NCBI RefSeq assembly: GCF_005222705.1
Contig: NZ_STGF01000005.1
Span: 233,066 to 297,065, forward strand
DNA length: 64,000 nt
Origin: Paenibacillus sp. SY21-1
GTDB lineage: Bacteria > Bacillota > Bacilli > Paenibacillales > Paenibacillaceae
Direction: 5' to 3'
Shown: positions 1-9,499 of the stretch, one piece after another
How the letters are laid out: each line of letters starts with the position of its first letter
Numbering within the stretch: position 1 is the first letter of the stretch
Notes under the pieces: model-generated
What the model saw: only the letters and a program-made list of their open reading frames with translations
What the model was told of the DNA's origin: nothing
Database searches by the model: none
Position numbers and translations under genes: made by a program

Positions 1-74
1 CGATCAGGCAAGGCACAGGGGAAAAATCGAGAAGGCAGCATGATGAAAATTTTCTGTTTATGTTCGTAAATGTG

Positions 75-83
75 TGTTATGAT
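75..83 (+). promoter_or_regulatory. Extended -10 promoter element upstream of kduI
   Basis: TGTTATGAT is an extended -10 box (TGn-TATGAT), about 40 bases ahead of the kduI start. No good -35 is visible, which fits an extended -10 promoter. Just downstream lies ACGAACGATAACAAAC (positions 89-104), and TGTTCGT at 61-67 is a partial inverted match to it. This could be the operator for the DeoR-type regulator encoded two genes on. The operator assignment is inference only. Confidence 0.45.
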
Positions 84-125
84 ATAAAACGAACGATAAC
101 AAACTTATTAGGAGGTTTTATCCCC

Positions 126-956
126 ATGGAAGTACGTCACACTACCAATCCTACCGATGTGAAGCAATATACAACTGAGCGTCTGCGCAGCGAATTTCTG
201 ATTGAAAGCCTGTTTGTGCAGGAGCAAATTAAAATGACATATACGCATTATGACCGCATGGTCGTTGGCGGCGCTTTTCCGGTGAAGGAAACATTGACGC
301 TTGAAGCCGCAGAAACGCTTAAAACCGAGTATTTCCTGGAGCGCCGCGAAATCGGTTTTCTGAATATCGGCGGGCCTGCCGTTATTACGGTTGACGGCGA
401 GCAATATGAGCTGGACAAGCTTGATGTTCTTTATGTAGGCAAAGGCAAGCGCGATGTGAAGGTAGCGAGCAAGGATTCCGCGAATCCTACAAAGCTGTAT
501 TTCTGTTCGGCGCTCGCGCACAAGGAAATCGAAACGCGCAAAATGACGATGGAGGAAGCGAATCCGACGCATCTTGGCTCCCAGGAGACGTCGAATGAGC
601 GGATTCTTTACAAATACATTCACAATGACGGCATTCAAAGCTGTCAGCTGATGCTTGGCGTGACAAGCCTGCAAACAGGCAGCGTATGGAACACGATGCC
701 ATCCCACGTTCATGACCGCCGGATGGAAGCTTATCTGTACTTCGACATGAAGGACGATACGCGCATTTTCCATATGATGGGCGAGCCGTCGGAAACCAGA
801 CATCTGGTTGTTGCGAACGAGCAAGCGATTATTTCGCCGCCGTGGTCGATTCATTCGGGCGTTGGCACGAGCAACTACACGTTCTGCTGGTCGATGGCCG
901 GCGAGAACTACACGTTCACGGATATGGACGCAGTACCTGCAAGCGAGCTAAAATAG
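126..956 (+). CDS. kduI: 5-dehydro-4-deoxy-D-glucuronate isomerase (KduI)
   Basis: Cytosolic cupin isomerase that converts 5-keto-4-deoxyuronate (DKI) to 3-deoxy-D-glycero-2,5-hexodiulosonate in pectin/unsaturated uronate breakdown. The 276-aa length matches the family (about 278). The zinc site shows as HVHDRRME near residue 195 (HxHxxxxE) with the last histidine in WSIHSGVGT. The start at 126 is chosen because AGGAGG at 110-115 sits just upstream; an in-frame ATG at 60 lies in the promoter. It is first in an operon with the DeoR-type regulator and kduD. Confidence 0.96.
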   Translation: MEVRHTTNPTDVKQYTTERLRSEFLIESLFVQEQIKMTYTHYDRMVVGGAFPVKETLTLEAAETLKTEYFLERREIGFLNIGGPAVITVDGEQYELDKLDVLYVGKGKRDVKVASKDSANPTKLYFCSALAHKEIETRKMTMEEANPTHLGSQETSNERILYKYIHNDGIQSCQLMLGVTSLQTGSVWNTMPSHVHDRRMEAYLYFDMKDDTRIFHMMGEPSETRHLVVANEQAIISPPWSIHSGVGTSNYTFCWSMAGENYTFTDMDAVPASELK

Positions 957-981
957 ATTCATTCGCTACAGGGGGTGCAAT

Positions 982-1779
982 ATGCTTGCTGCAGAACGGC
1001 ATCGCAAAATAATCGAAAAGCTGGAGCTGCTGGGCGCTGTCAAGGTGTCGGAGCTGAGCGAGCAATTCGGAGTTACGGAAAAAACGGTCCGCGAGGATCT
1101 CGAAAAGCTGGAGGAAAAGGGACTGCTGCGCCGTACGCACGGCGGAGCTGTGCTGGAGCAAAGCGGCGAGGACAGCCTGCTGCCGCTTCAATTCCCGAAC
1201 AGCAAGCATCAGCAGGAGAAGGCGGCAATCGCCTCTCTTGCGGTGAGCTGTATCGAATCCGGCGATATTATTGCGCTGGATGCGGGCAGCACGACGCTGG
1301 AGATGGCCAAGCAGCTGCCGAATATGCCGGTCACGGTGTTGACGAACGACCTGCTTATTATTCGCGAGCTCACGGCGAAGGATCAAGTGCGCCTTGTTAT
1401 ACCGGGGGGCTACCGTCAGCACAACGTGCTCATCGGGGCCGAATCGTATGACTGGATCAAGCGTCTTAATGTGCACAAGCTGTTTTTGTCGACGACCGGC
1501 ATTCATTTGGAATACGGCTTAACCATTTTTACAGAAGAGCTGGCCAAGCTTAAAAGGCTGTATATGGAGCATGCCAAAACCGTTTACTGCCTCGCGGATT
1601 ACAGCAAGTTTGGCAAAGGCGCGCTTATAACGTATGCGGGTCTAAGCGACATTGACTGCATTATTACGGATGAGCGGCTTGAGCAGGAGACGGTGGCGCT
1701 TTATGAGTCGCATGGCGTGAAGATGCTTCAAGCTCCGCTGCAAGGCGGAAGGAAATCGAAGGGGAAGGGGCAAGCATAA
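982..1779 (+). CDS. DeoR/GlpR-family transcriptional regulator
   Basis: DNA-binding sugar-responsive repressor of 265 aa. The N-terminal winged helix (residues 1-55) carries the DeoR signature, including VTEKTVREDLEKLE and LLRRTHGGA. The rest is the DeoR C-terminal sensor domain (isomerase-like fold) with DAGSTT near residue 95 and LTNDL near 114, which bind phosphorylated sugars in this family. A GGGGG-type ribosome site precedes the ATG. It lies between kduI and kduD in the same operon, so it is probably the local regulator of uronate catabolism, likely autoregulatory. The exact effector is not visible. Confidence 0.9.
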   Translation: MLAAERHRKIIEKLELLGAVKVSELSEQFGVTEKTVREDLEKLEEKGLLRRTHGGAVLEQSGEDSLLPLQFPNSKHQQEKAAIASLAVSCIESGDIIALDAGSTTLEMAKQLPNMPVTVLTNDLLIIRELTAKDQVRLVIPGGYRQHNVLIGAESYDWIKRLNVHKLFLSTTGIHLEYGLTIFTEELAKLKRLYMEHAKTVYCLADYSKFGKGALITYAGLSDIDCIITDERLEQETVALYESHGVKMLQAPLQGGRKSKGKGQA

Positions 1780-1781
1780 GC

Positions 1782-2537
1782 ATGAGTTATTTTGATTTGA
1801 CTGGCAAGGTTGCCGTTGTAACCGGCGCAGGAAGAGGCCTTGGCGAAGCCATCGCCCTCGGACTCGCGCAAGCTGGAGCGGACGTCGCATTCGTGACGAA
1901 CCGGACACCGGCCGACAAGGGTGTTGCGGCAGCGGAAGCGCTTGGACGCAAGGCGATTAGCATTCAGGCGGACGTGTCCGACCGTTCGGCGTTGCCGGGC
2001 ATTATCGACCGTACGATCGAGGCCTTTGGCCGTATCGATATACTTGTAAACAACGCGGGCATTATTCGCCGTACGCCTGCTGCTGACCATAGCTACGAGG
2101 ACTGGCAGGAGGTAATCGACGTAAACCTGAATTCGGTATTCGTGCTCAGTCAGCTTGCCGGCAAACATATGATTGAGCAGGGCTCGGGCAAAATTATTAA
2201 TATCGCATCGATGCTTTCCTATCAGGGCGGAATCAACGTGCCAGGCTACACATCGAGCAAGCATGCGGTAGCCGGTCTGACGAAGGCGCTGGCGAGCGAG
2301 TGGGCGAGCAAGGGCGTTCAGGTTAATGCGATTGCTCCGGGCTATATGAGCACGGACAATACGGAAGCGCTCCGCGAGGACCCTGTGCGCAGCACGCAAA
2401 TTTTGCAGCGTATTCCGGCAGGCCGCTGGGGCACATCCGAGGATCTGGCCGGTCCGGCGGTGTTCCTCGCTTCCCAAGCTTCCGATTATATGAATGGGCA
2501 TATACTGGCTGTCGACGGCGGATGGCTCGTTCGATAG
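1782..2537 (+). CDS. kduD: 2-dehydro-3-deoxy-D-gluconate 5-dehydrogenase (KduD), SDR family
   Basis: Short-chain dehydrogenase of 251 aa that reduces the KduI product to 2-keto-3-deoxygluconate with NAD(P)H. The Rossmann cofactor motif TGAGRGLG lies near residue 15, NNAG near 89, and the catalytic Ser-Tyr-Lys set is in IASMLSYQGG and YTSSK (about residues 140-160). The start follows the regulator stop by two bases, so translation is coupled. Gene order kduI-regulator-kduD gives the specific assignment; by sequence alone it could be another gluconate-type SDR. Confidence 0.92.
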   Translation: MSYFDLTGKVAVVTGAGRGLGEAIALGLAQAGADVAFVTNRTPADKGVAAAEALGRKAISIQADVSDRSALPGIIDRTIEAFGRIDILVNNAGIIRRTPAADHSYEDWQEVIDVNLNSVFVLSQLAGKHMIEQGSGKIINIASMLSYQGGINVPGYTSSKHAVAGLTKALASEWASKGVQVNAIAPGYMSTDNTEALREDPVRSTQILQRIPAGRWGTSEDLAGPAVFLASQASDYMNGHILAVDGGWLVR

Positions 2538-2550
2538 CAAGGCGCAAGCA

Positions 2551-2599
2551 AAGCTGTTTCCTTGGCGGTCTGTGGACTGCACGGGAAACGGCTTTTTTT
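2551..2599 (+). terminator. Intrinsic terminator after kduD
   Basis: AGCTGTTTCC and GGAAACGGCT pair (one G-U) around a 22-base loop and are followed by a run of seven T. It closes the kdu operon and separates it from the ABC transporter operon. Confidence 0.85.
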
Positions 2600-2693
2600 G
2601 TGATGATAACGAGGAGCGGCGACGATTACTTTTTTGATGATTTAGATTACCATTGTTTATGTCGTCGCCACGTTTAATCGTCTACAATAATCA

Positions 2694-2707
2694 TGTAAGC
2701 ACTTACA
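2694..2707 (+). promoter_or_regulatory. cre-like palindrome (CcpA-type) upstream of the ABC sugar transporter
   Basis: TGTAAGCACTTACA is close to the catabolite-responsive element consensus (TGWAANCGNTNWCA), with CA instead of the central CG. It lies 28 bases ahead of the lipoprotein start and just after a TACAAT box at 2683-2688, a position where CcpA would block transcription. The match to cre is seen; control by CcpA is inferred. Confidence 0.55.
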
Positions 2708-2734
2708 AAATAGAGTCGATACAGGAGGTCAAGC

Positions 2735-4072
2735 ATGTTGAACAAAAAGCTTGCGCTAGTAGCTGTTCTTGCCTTATCGCTTGTTTTCAGCGGGTGTTCA
2801 TCAAAAAACGGGGGCAGCGCCGAGCCCTCACAAACGGATAAAACGGCCGGGGGAGCGGCAGGGGAGCAAATCGAGCTGCGGATGACCTGGTGGGGCTCCC
2901 AAACCCGGCATGATTTGACGACCAAGGCGTTGGAGCTGTTTGAATCCAAGCATCCCAATATAACAATCAAGCCGGAATACTCGGGCTGGGATGGATATTT
3001 TGACAAGCTTTCCACCCAAGTGGCAGGGGCCAATGCGCCAGACCTGATTCAGATGGATTATGCATTTTTGACGGATTACGCAAACCGCGGCTCGTTGCTG
3101 GAGCTGGATACGTATACCGAAAGCGGAGAGCTCTCCAAGGATCATATCGATCCGAGTATGCTTGCGGCAGGCTCAATCAACGGCAAATTGTATGCCATTG
3201 CGCTGGGAGTCAATGCGCCAGGCGTTGTCTATAGCGCGAAGCTGTTCAAGGAGCTAGGCATCGAAGACCCCGGCGAGGACTGGACATGGGAGGAGTTTAG
3301 CGCGATCGCCGACAAGGTTGCGCAAGGAAGAGGCGGCGGCTTCGTAGGCTCGGCGGACAACTCGGGTACGTTCAATATTTTTGAAATACTTGTGCGTCAG
3401 AACGGCCGAACTTTATTTGCGGACGGTCAGCTTGGAGCAACGAAGGATGACTTGACCGCATGGTTTACGCTGTGGGACAAGCTGCGCGGCAACGGCAGCA
3501 TTACATCTCCCGAAGCGACGGCTACGATGACGAACGCGCTGGAAACGCGTCCTCTTGCGATCGGCACGGCCGGCATGGATTTTATCTGGTCCAACCAAAT
3601 CACCGCTTTCCAGAACGGAATGAAGGATCAAACGGATTCGCTTAAAATTCAGGTCATTCCCCATACGCCAGGCGAAGCGAAAAGCGGCGAGTATTTAAAG
3701 CCAAGCCAGTTTATTTCGGGCTATTCTAAATCCAAGCATCCGAAGGAAGTGGCTATGGTAATCGATTTCCTCGTTAATGATCCTGATGCCGCAGCCATTC
3801 TCGGCTCGGAGCGCGGCGTACCGGTCAATTCAAACATCCGGAGCAAAATGATGGAGTCGCTGTCGGATACGGATAAGATGATTTTTGGCTTTATCGATAC
3901 CGTTTCGCAGCATTCAAGCTCCATTGATCCGCCTTATCCTCAAGGCTTCTCGGAAATTGATAAAAACTTTAAAACGTTAAGCGAGCAAATCGCATTTGGT
4001 CAAGGCACGATGGACAGCGCCATTGACGATTTCATCAACGGAGCCAATCAGATCCTGGGCAAAAGCCAGTAA
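2735..4072 (+). CDS. Sugar ABC transporter substrate-binding lipoprotein (family 1)
   Basis: Extracellular solute-binding protein of 445 aa, anchored by lipid. The signal peptide ends in the lipobox FSGC at about residue 21, and the mature part begins with a Gly/Ser-rich linker. The body is UgpB/MalE-like, with LRMTWWGSQTR and a motif around TAGMDFIWSNQ. GGAGGT precedes the ATG. It heads an operon with two permeases; no ATPase gene is present, as usual for Bacillota carbohydrate importers sharing MsmX-type ATPases. The neighbouring kduI/kduD genes suggest an unsaturated uronide or pectin-derived oligosaccharide as substrate (inference). Confidence 0.92.
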   Translation: MLNKKLALVAVLALSLVFSGCSSKNGGSAEPSQTDKTAGGAAGEQIELRMTWWGSQTRHDLTTKALELFESKHPNITIKPEYSGWDGYFDKLSTQVAGANAPDLIQMDYAFLTDYANRGSLLELDTYTESGELSKDHIDPSMLAAGSINGKLYAIALGVNAPGVVYSAKLFKELGIEDPGEDWTWEEFSAIADKVAQGRGGGFVGSADNSGTFNIFEILVRQNGRTLFADGQLGATKDDLTAWFTLWDKLRGNGSITSPEATATMTNALETRPLAIGTAGMDFIWSNQITAFQNGMKDQTDSLKIQVIPHTPGEAKSGEYLKPSQFISGYSKSKHPKEVAMVIDFLVNDPDAAAILGSERGVPVNSNIRSKMMESLSDTDKMIFGFIDTVSQHSSSIDPPYPQGFSEIDKNFKTLSEQIAFGQGTMDSAIDDFINGANQILGKSQ

Positions 4073-4125
4073 TTTCCCAAGAGACTTACGGCAACGAGCG
4101 CAAGACGGCTTGACCTAAAGACTAC

Positions 4126-4164
4126 CCGGCCGGATTTGCCGCCAAAAACGCGGCGGTCCGGCCG
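4126..4164 (+). promoter_or_regulatory. Intercistronic stem-loop between binding protein and permeases
   Basis: CGGCCGGATTTGCCGCC and GCGGCGGTCCGGCCG form a GC-rich hairpin with a small loop. There is no T run after it, so it is more likely to protect the upstream mRNA or reduce readthrough than to stop transcription fully. This is the usual device for making more binding protein than permease. Confidence 0.6.
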
Positions 4165-4185
4165 ATTAGAAGCAGGGGGACTTCC

Positions 4186-5133
4186 ATGACTACTACAACA
4201 GTCGAAACGACGAACCGTGGGCGGGGACGTCGCATGAAATCAAAGGCGGGCGCTCGTCACGGGTGGGCAGCGCTTTTCTTTTTGGCGCCATGGCTGGTTG
4301 GGCTCGTGTGCTTGACGATCGGTCCGATGGTCGCATCGCTTTATTTTTCACTGACCGATTACAGCATTCTGGCAAGTCCGGCATGGGTCGGGCTGGACAA
4401 CTATTTGACGATGTTCGGCAGCGACAAGCTGTTTCTGACTTCTCTTATCGTGACGTTCAAATATGTATTCATATCGGTGCCGCTCAAGCTTGCGTTTGCG
4501 CTTGGTGTAGCGCTGCTGCTGAACAAAGGGATTCGCGGATTGGGGATATACCGTACCGTATACTATATCCCGTCCCTGCTTGGCGGGAGCATCGCCATTG
4601 CCGTGCTGTGGCGCAAAATGCTGGGCGGCGACGGCTTGCTGAATCAGGTGCTGCTAAAAATCGGCATTCATGCGCCAGATTGGGTAGGCAATCCGAAATA
4701 CGCGATTTATTCCATTATCATGCTGTCAGTGTGGCAATTCGGTTCCTCCATGATTATTTTTTTGGCCGGACTGAAGCAAATACCGAGCGATTATTACGAA
4801 GCGTCCTCTGTTGACGGGGCAAGCCGTCTTCGCCAGTTTTTCAGCATCACGGTGCCGATTCTGACGCCGGTCATTTTTTTTAATCTGGTCATGCAAATTA
4901 TTACATCGTTCCAATCGTTCACCCAGGCGTTTGTCATCAGCAACGGAAGCGGAGGGCCTTTAAATTCGACCCTTATGTATTCGCTCTATCTGTACAAAAA
5001 AGGCTTTTCGTTTTTTCAGATGGGCTATGCTTCCGCCATGGCTTGGGTGCTGCTCGTATTGATCGGCTTTTTTACATTTTTGGTGTTCCGCTCCAGCAAG
5101 TCGTGGGTTCATTATGAGGATGGGGGGAAATAA
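4186..5133 (+). CDS. Sugar ABC transporter permease, MalF/UgpA type
   Basis: Inner-membrane subunit of a carbohydrate importer, 315 aa. About six hydrophobic segments are visible, the first near residues 30-50 (WAALFFLAPWLVGLVCL). The EAA loop that docks the ATPase reads EASSVDGASRLRQFFSI near residue 205. AGGGGG precedes the ATG. Its stop is followed two bases later by the start of the second permease. Confidence 0.93.
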   Translation: MTTTTVETTNRGRGRRMKSKAGARHGWAALFFLAPWLVGLVCLTIGPMVASLYFSLTDYSILASPAWVGLDNYLTMFGSDKLFLTSLIVTFKYVFISVPLKLAFALGVALLLNKGIRGLGIYRTVYYIPSLLGGSIAIAVLWRKMLGGDGLLNQVLLKIGIHAPDWVGNPKYAIYSIIMLSVWQFGSSMIIFLAGLKQIPSDYYEASSVDGASRLRQFFSITVPILTPVIFFNLVMQIITSFQSFTQAFVISNGSGGPLNSTLMYSLYLYKKGFSFFQMGYASAMAWVLLVLIGFFTFLVFRSSKSWVHYEDGGK

Positions 5134-5135
5134 CG

Positions 5136-5990
5136 ATGAAGGAAGCGCTTGGTCATTCAACATTCGCAGGCGTATGGTTTAAACATGCAGCGATTATTGC
5201 GATCGCTTTCGTCATGCTGTACCCCGTTCTTTGGATGGTGGGAAGCTCGTTCAAGCCGGGTCACCTTATTTTTTCGGAAATCGGGTTATGGCCTGAGCAA
5301 TGGGCCTGGGGCAATTACACTTCGGGCTGGAATGGCATTCAGGGCAACCCGTTTTCACGCTTTCTCGGCAATTCGCTGCTGATTTCGCTTGGTGCGGTGC
5401 TTGGCAACGTGGTTACCTGCTCCATGGCCGCATTCGCGTTTGCCAGACTGAACTTTCGCTTTAAGACGCTTTGTTTTGCGCTGATGCTCGTAACGATTAT
5501 GCTGCCTCATCATGTGACGCTGATCCCGCAATATATCATGTTTAACCAGCTTGGCTGGGTAAACAGCTATTTGCCGCTTGTTGTGCCCAAATGGCTGGCT
5601 ACGGACGCGTTTTTTATTTTTTTGACGGTGCAATTTATTCGCGGCTTGCCGCGCGAGCTCGATGAAGCCGCTACGATCGACGGCTGCGGGCCGATTCAGA
5701 TCTATTGGCGGGTCATTATTCCGCTTGCCGTTCCCGCGCTTGTTACGACGACGATTTTCACCTTTTTATGGACCTGGGACGACTTTTTCAGCCAGCTCAT
5801 CTATTTAAGCGACGCCACCAAATTCACAGTGCCGCTTGGGCTGCGCCTGTTCCTCGACTCCAGCTCGCAATCGGATTGGGGGCCCATGTTCGCCATGTCG
5901 GTGCTTTCGCTTGTCCCTTGCTTTATTATTTTTATCGTTTGCCAAAAATACTTCGTTGAAGGGATTGCGACATCGGGCATAAAGGGATAA
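5136..5990 (+). CDS. Sugar ABC transporter permease, MalG/UgpE type
   Basis: Second permease of the importer, 284 aa, with six predicted membrane segments. The EAA loop ELDEAATIDGCGPIQIYWRV lies near residue 180, followed by IIPLAVPAL. The family C-terminus FVEGIATSGIKG is intact. It is coupled to the first permease and followed after 36 bases by the sensor kinase gene. Confidence 0.94.
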   Translation: MKEALGHSTFAGVWFKHAAIIAIAFVMLYPVLWMVGSSFKPGHLIFSEIGLWPEQWAWGNYTSGWNGIQGNPFSRFLGNSLLISLGAVLGNVVTCSMAAFAFARLNFRFKTLCFALMLVTIMLPHHVTLIPQYIMFNQLGWVNSYLPLVVPKWLATDAFFIFLTVQFIRGLPRELDEAATIDGCGPIQIYWRVIIPLAVPALVTTTIFTFLWTWDDFFSQLIYLSDATKFTVPLGLRLFLDSSSQSDWGPMFAMSVLSLVPCFIIFIVCQKYFVEGIATSGIKG

Positions 5991-6026
5991 ACTCGGGATA
6001 CTTCAATTGGTTAGGGTGATCGCGAA

Positions 6027-7835
6027 ATGCGAATAAACGGCTTTTCATCGAGGCGAACCGTCCTGCAGCGCAGCAAGCTGTCGACCCTTATGCTGGTATG
6101 CTTTCTCGGATTGAATCTGATTGTTTTGCTCGCGATTATAGGGCTTGCATACCGCTCCTTCTCGGATGCGGCGTTTACGGAAATCAGCAAGGCCCGTCTG
6201 GCGCTGCTCAATGAAAGCACGAACCGCGGCTTTGATTTTATTACGGATATTACGAGCACAGCCTATTCGGTTGTCAGCAATAAAGAAGTGAAGGAGCAGC
6301 TCGAGAGCGCTCCCGAGTCGAAATATGACGCGCTGGTCAGAAGACGCGAGCTGTCCGATCTACTCCACCATATGCTGGTCGTGAATACCGGGATCAGCTC
6401 CATTGAAATTTATACGGACGTGTACAACGAGGTGCCCTACAGTGCAACCGATCTCGTTTTTCCGATTCGAAATTTAAAGGAAAATGCCTGGTTTGGCGGA
6501 CTCGGACAAGCGGATGCCGTTTGGATTCCCGATAGCGAAAGCGCTTCCTCGCATTCCTTGATCGGCTATGCCCAGCATATGTTCGACAGCAAAGGAAAAA
6601 CGATGGGCTATCTGGTGATCCGGATGTCCCAGCAAGCTGTTCTCGGCAATTTCGCCGATGTTCCGCTCGTGCTGGAGGGGCAAGTGCTCATTGTCGATAC
6701 GGCGGGCAACGTAATCGTGAAGGTGAACGAGCCGAAATATGGGAACGAGGAGCCGGTGCTAGACAAGGAATGGCTGGACCGCCAGGCGAGAAACGGGGAC
6801 GACGGATATGAGGTCATTCGCAAAGGAGACCGTTCCTATCTGGCATTGTATACAAAGCCGACCTCCATCCATTGGCGGCTGGTGCAAACGATTCCGACAA
6901 GCGCCTTGCTGGCCTCCACCTATAAAGCGGGGTGGTATGTGCTTTGGATCGGCCTGTTCGGGCTGCTGCTGTCGGGTTTGCTCGCATACCTGTTCGTCTA
7001 CAATATGATTCGTCCTCTTCGGAGGCTGATGATGGAAATGAAGAGGCTGGAGCGGGGCGATTTCAATGCGCAGGCGACGAGCGCCTTCACGGAGGAATAC
7101 GCCCAGCTTTCCTACAGCTTTAACCATATGGTATCGCGGATCAAGGATGCGATGGAGCATGTGCGCAGGGAAAACAAGGCGAAGCGGGACGCGCAGACCA
7201 GTCTGCTTGAAGCGCAGATCAAGCCGCACTTTTTGTACAACACGCTGGATATGATTCATTGGCGGGCGCTTGATTATAAGGCGCAGGACATCAGCCAAAT
7301 GATTACCCAGCTTGGCAAGCTGCTGCGTATCGGCCTCAGCGGCGGTCAAATCTTTATTCGCGTGCGCGACGAGCTCGAGCATGCGCGCTGCTACATTGGC
7401 ATCCAGAAGGAACGTTTGCCGTTTTCGATCAAGTACGAGGAAGTGATTGAACCGGAAACGAGAGGGTATTTTATTCCCAAAATCATTTTGCAGCCACTTA
7501 TTGAAAACGCGGTTATTCATGGCAAGCCCGAGGAAGCAGCAGATACGCTGCATATCAGATTGACCGTAAAACGGCTGAGCTTGCCGGGCCAGAGGCCGGT
7601 GCTGGAGCTTGCGCTGCTAGATAACGGCAAGGGCTTGCCGGAGAACTGGAGGATGGAGAACGCGACAGGCATAGGCATTCGCAACGTGCAGCAGCGCATT
7701 CAGCTTTATTGCGGGTCGGTCTACGGTTTGCAGGCGGAAAATGCAGCCAATGGCGGTGTGCGGGTCGTTATCCGACTTCCGATTATCGAAACGGACGAGC
7801 AGTTAAAACGGATGCTGGATGGTGAAAGCGGATGA
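6027..7835 (+). CDS. Sensor histidine kinase, YesM/LytS-like (HAMP-His_kinase-HATPase)
   Basis: Membrane sensor kinase of 602 aa. A first membrane helix lies at residues 20-45, an extracytoplasmic Cache-like sensor follows, the second helix is near 300-325 (YVLWIGLFGLLLSGLLAY), then HAMP. The His_kinase motif is QIKPHFLYNTLD near residue 400 with the phosphorylated histidine. The ATPase domain shows PLIENAVIHG and DNGKGLP. The last codons overlap the response regulator start (ATGA). It lies directly after the importer genes, so it probably senses the imported sugar and induces the transporter. Confidence 0.93.
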   Translation: MRINGFSSRRTVLQRSKLSTLMLVCFLGLNLIVLLAIIGLAYRSFSDAAFTEISKARLALLNESTNRGFDFITDITSTAYSVVSNKEVKEQLESAPESKYDALVRRRELSDLLHHMLVVNTGISSIEIYTDVYNEVPYSATDLVFPIRNLKENAWFGGLGQADAVWIPDSESASSHSLIGYAQHMFDSKGKTMGYLVIRMSQQAVLGNFADVPLVLEGQVLIVDTAGNVIVKVNEPKYGNEEPVLDKEWLDRQARNGDDGYEVIRKGDRSYLALYTKPTSIHWRLVQTIPTSALLASTYKAGWYVLWIGLFGLLLSGLLAYLFVYNMIRPLRRLMMEMKRLERGDFNAQATSAFTEEYAQLSYSFNHMVSRIKDAMEHVRRENKAKRDAQTSLLEAQIKPHFLYNTLDMIHWRALDYKAQDISQMITQLGKLLRIGLSGGQIFIRVRDELEHARCYIGIQKERLPFSIKYEEVIEPETRGYFIPKIILQPLIENAVIHGKPEEAADTLHIRLTVKRLSLPGQRPVLELALLDNGKGLPENWRMENATGIGIRNVQQRIQLYCGSVYGLQAENAANGGVRVVIRLPIIETDEQLKRMLDGESG

Positions 7836-9466
7836 GAACGGTTATGCTGGTGGACGACGAGCGTCATATCGTGGATGCGCTGACAAGGCATATCGCCTGG
7901 GATCGGCTGGGTCTTTGCATCTCGGCTTCGGCTGGGGACGGCATCGAGGCGCTGCGGCTGTACCGCGAACGAAAGCCCGATCTGGTCATTACGGATATCA
8001 ACATGCCGGGCATGAGCGGGTTGCAGCTGGTCGAGGAGCTGCGCGCGGAGTCGCCCGAGCTGCCTATCGTAATTCTAAGCGGCTTCGATGAATTCGAGCA
8101 TGCCCGGCAAGCGATGCGCTGGGGCGTGCATCATTTTCTGCTCAAGCCGGCGAGCGTACCGGAAATCGAAGGCGTGCTGACAGAGCTGCTGGAGGAGCTG
8201 GAGCTTCAGCGCGAGAAGCAGCAGCTGGAGGAGCACTACAAGCAGGAGCATGACCGGCTGCTGCCCTATTTGCGCGAGAAGCTGTTTATCGAGCTGCTTA
8301 CGACCCGTTATGCAGAGACGGAGCTAAGCGAGGAGCGACTCGCTTATTTGGCGATTGACCTGCCGCAGCTTACGGCGGCGATCAGCCTGCGAATGACGCG
8401 CTCGGCGCTGCTTGCCAAGCCGGGCGAGCGCGACTGGCAATTGCTTAAATTCGGCGCGGACAATATTATTCGCGAAATGCTGGCTGGGCAGACGCTGCCG
8501 GAAGGCGTGCGCAGCTACGCGGTCAATTATTCCGATAGCTTGTTTGTTCTGTTGCTGCTGGATAGCGGACAGCAGGCGGACACGTCTGCTGCGGACCGGC
8601 TGTACGCCATTGGCGAGCAGGCGGCTCTGGCGATAACGGAAAAAATGACCGCGCTGCTCAAGATCGAGGCCGTTGCCGGACTAGGCTCTGTGCGCGGCGG
8701 CTTGCATGAGCTAATCGATTCTTATTTGGAGAGCCGCTCTGCGCTTGAAGCGGCGGAGTTCGAGGGAGCAAGCCGCGTCTACCCGTACCGGGAATGGGCA
8801 GAGCTTGAGACGGCGTTTGACCGGTACGGTCCGCTGCTCAAGCAATGGAACGGCGCGCTGGCGGGCAAGGAGCCGGATAAAGCGGCGGAGAGCTGGCAGA
8901 GCATCTATTCGTATTTGCTGCAGGAAGCAAACGGTTCCCTGACTGATGTGCAGACGATTTGCGTCAGCCTGTTCAGCTCGCTTATCATGTACTGGAACGA
9001 TGAGTTTCCAGAGCTGCCCCCGCCATGGCCGATGTCCCGTTTCCTGCAGGACATTCAGCGTCAGCTCACGAGGAATGAGCTGACGGGCTGGATGGACGGG
9101 CTTGTGCGGGAATGGCAGCAGCTAATCGTTCAGGAGCTGTCGGGCCGGCGAAGCAACAAGCTGGTCGATTGCGTCAAGCAGTATGTCGAGGCGCATTACA
9201 GCAGGGAAATCAGCTTCGCGGCAATCGCGAAGGAGCTCTATGTCCATCCGAAGTATTTGAGTCAACTGTTCAAGCGGGTTACTGGCGAAAATTTTGTCCA
9301 CCATTTGAATCGCTTTCGCATTCAGAAAGCGATTCATTATTTGCAATCGGGTCAGCATATGGTTTACGAGGTGAGCGAGATGGTGGGGTTTAATAATCCG
9401 ACCTATTTCAGCCAGGTTTTTAAAATGATGACCGGCAAAAGCCCTTCAGATTATTTCAAAATATAA
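7832..9466 (+). CDS. Response regulator, YesN type (REC plus AraC HTH)
   Basis: Cytoplasmic transcription activator of 544 aa, partner of the kinase upstream. The receiver domain (1-120) has DDE near residue 9, phospho-acceptor Asp in VITDINMPGMSG near 54-55 and Lys in LKPA. A long helical linker follows. The C-terminal AraC/XylS double HTH (about 440-544) contains IAKELYVHPKYLSQLFKRV and the signature VSEMVGFNNPTYFSQVFK. Four-base overlap with the kinase gene. Confidence 0.94.
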   Translation: MRTVMLVDDERHIVDALTRHIAWDRLGLCISASAGDGIEALRLYRERKPDLVITDINMPGMSGLQLVEELRAESPELPIVILSGFDEFEHARQAMRWGVHHFLLKPASVPEIEGVLTELLEELELQREKQQLEEHYKQEHDRLLPYLREKLFIELLTTRYAETELSEERLAYLAIDLPQLTAAISLRMTRSALLAKPGERDWQLLKFGADNIIREMLAGQTLPEGVRSYAVNYSDSLFVLLLLDSGQQADTSAADRLYAIGEQAALAITEKMTALLKIEAVAGLGSVRGGLHELIDSYLESRSALEAAEFEGASRVYPYREWAELETAFDRYGPLLKQWNGALAGKEPDKAAESWQSIYSYLLQEANGSLTDVQTICVSLFSSLIMYWNDEFPELPPPWPMSRFLQDIQRQLTRNELTGWMDGLVREWQQLIVQELSGRRSNKLVDCVKQYVEAHYSREISFAAIAKELYVHPKYLSQLFKRVTGENFVHHLNRFRIQKAIHYLQSGQHMVYEVSEMVGFNNPTYFSQVFKMMTGKSPSDYFKI

Positions 9467-9499
9467 AAATAATAGTAAACCTACAATTGAATAAAAGTG

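Noticed and set aside
2653..2841. 62-codon plus-strand frame over the cre-like site
   Set aside because: Overlaps the signal peptide of the binding protein out of frame and the regulatory region.
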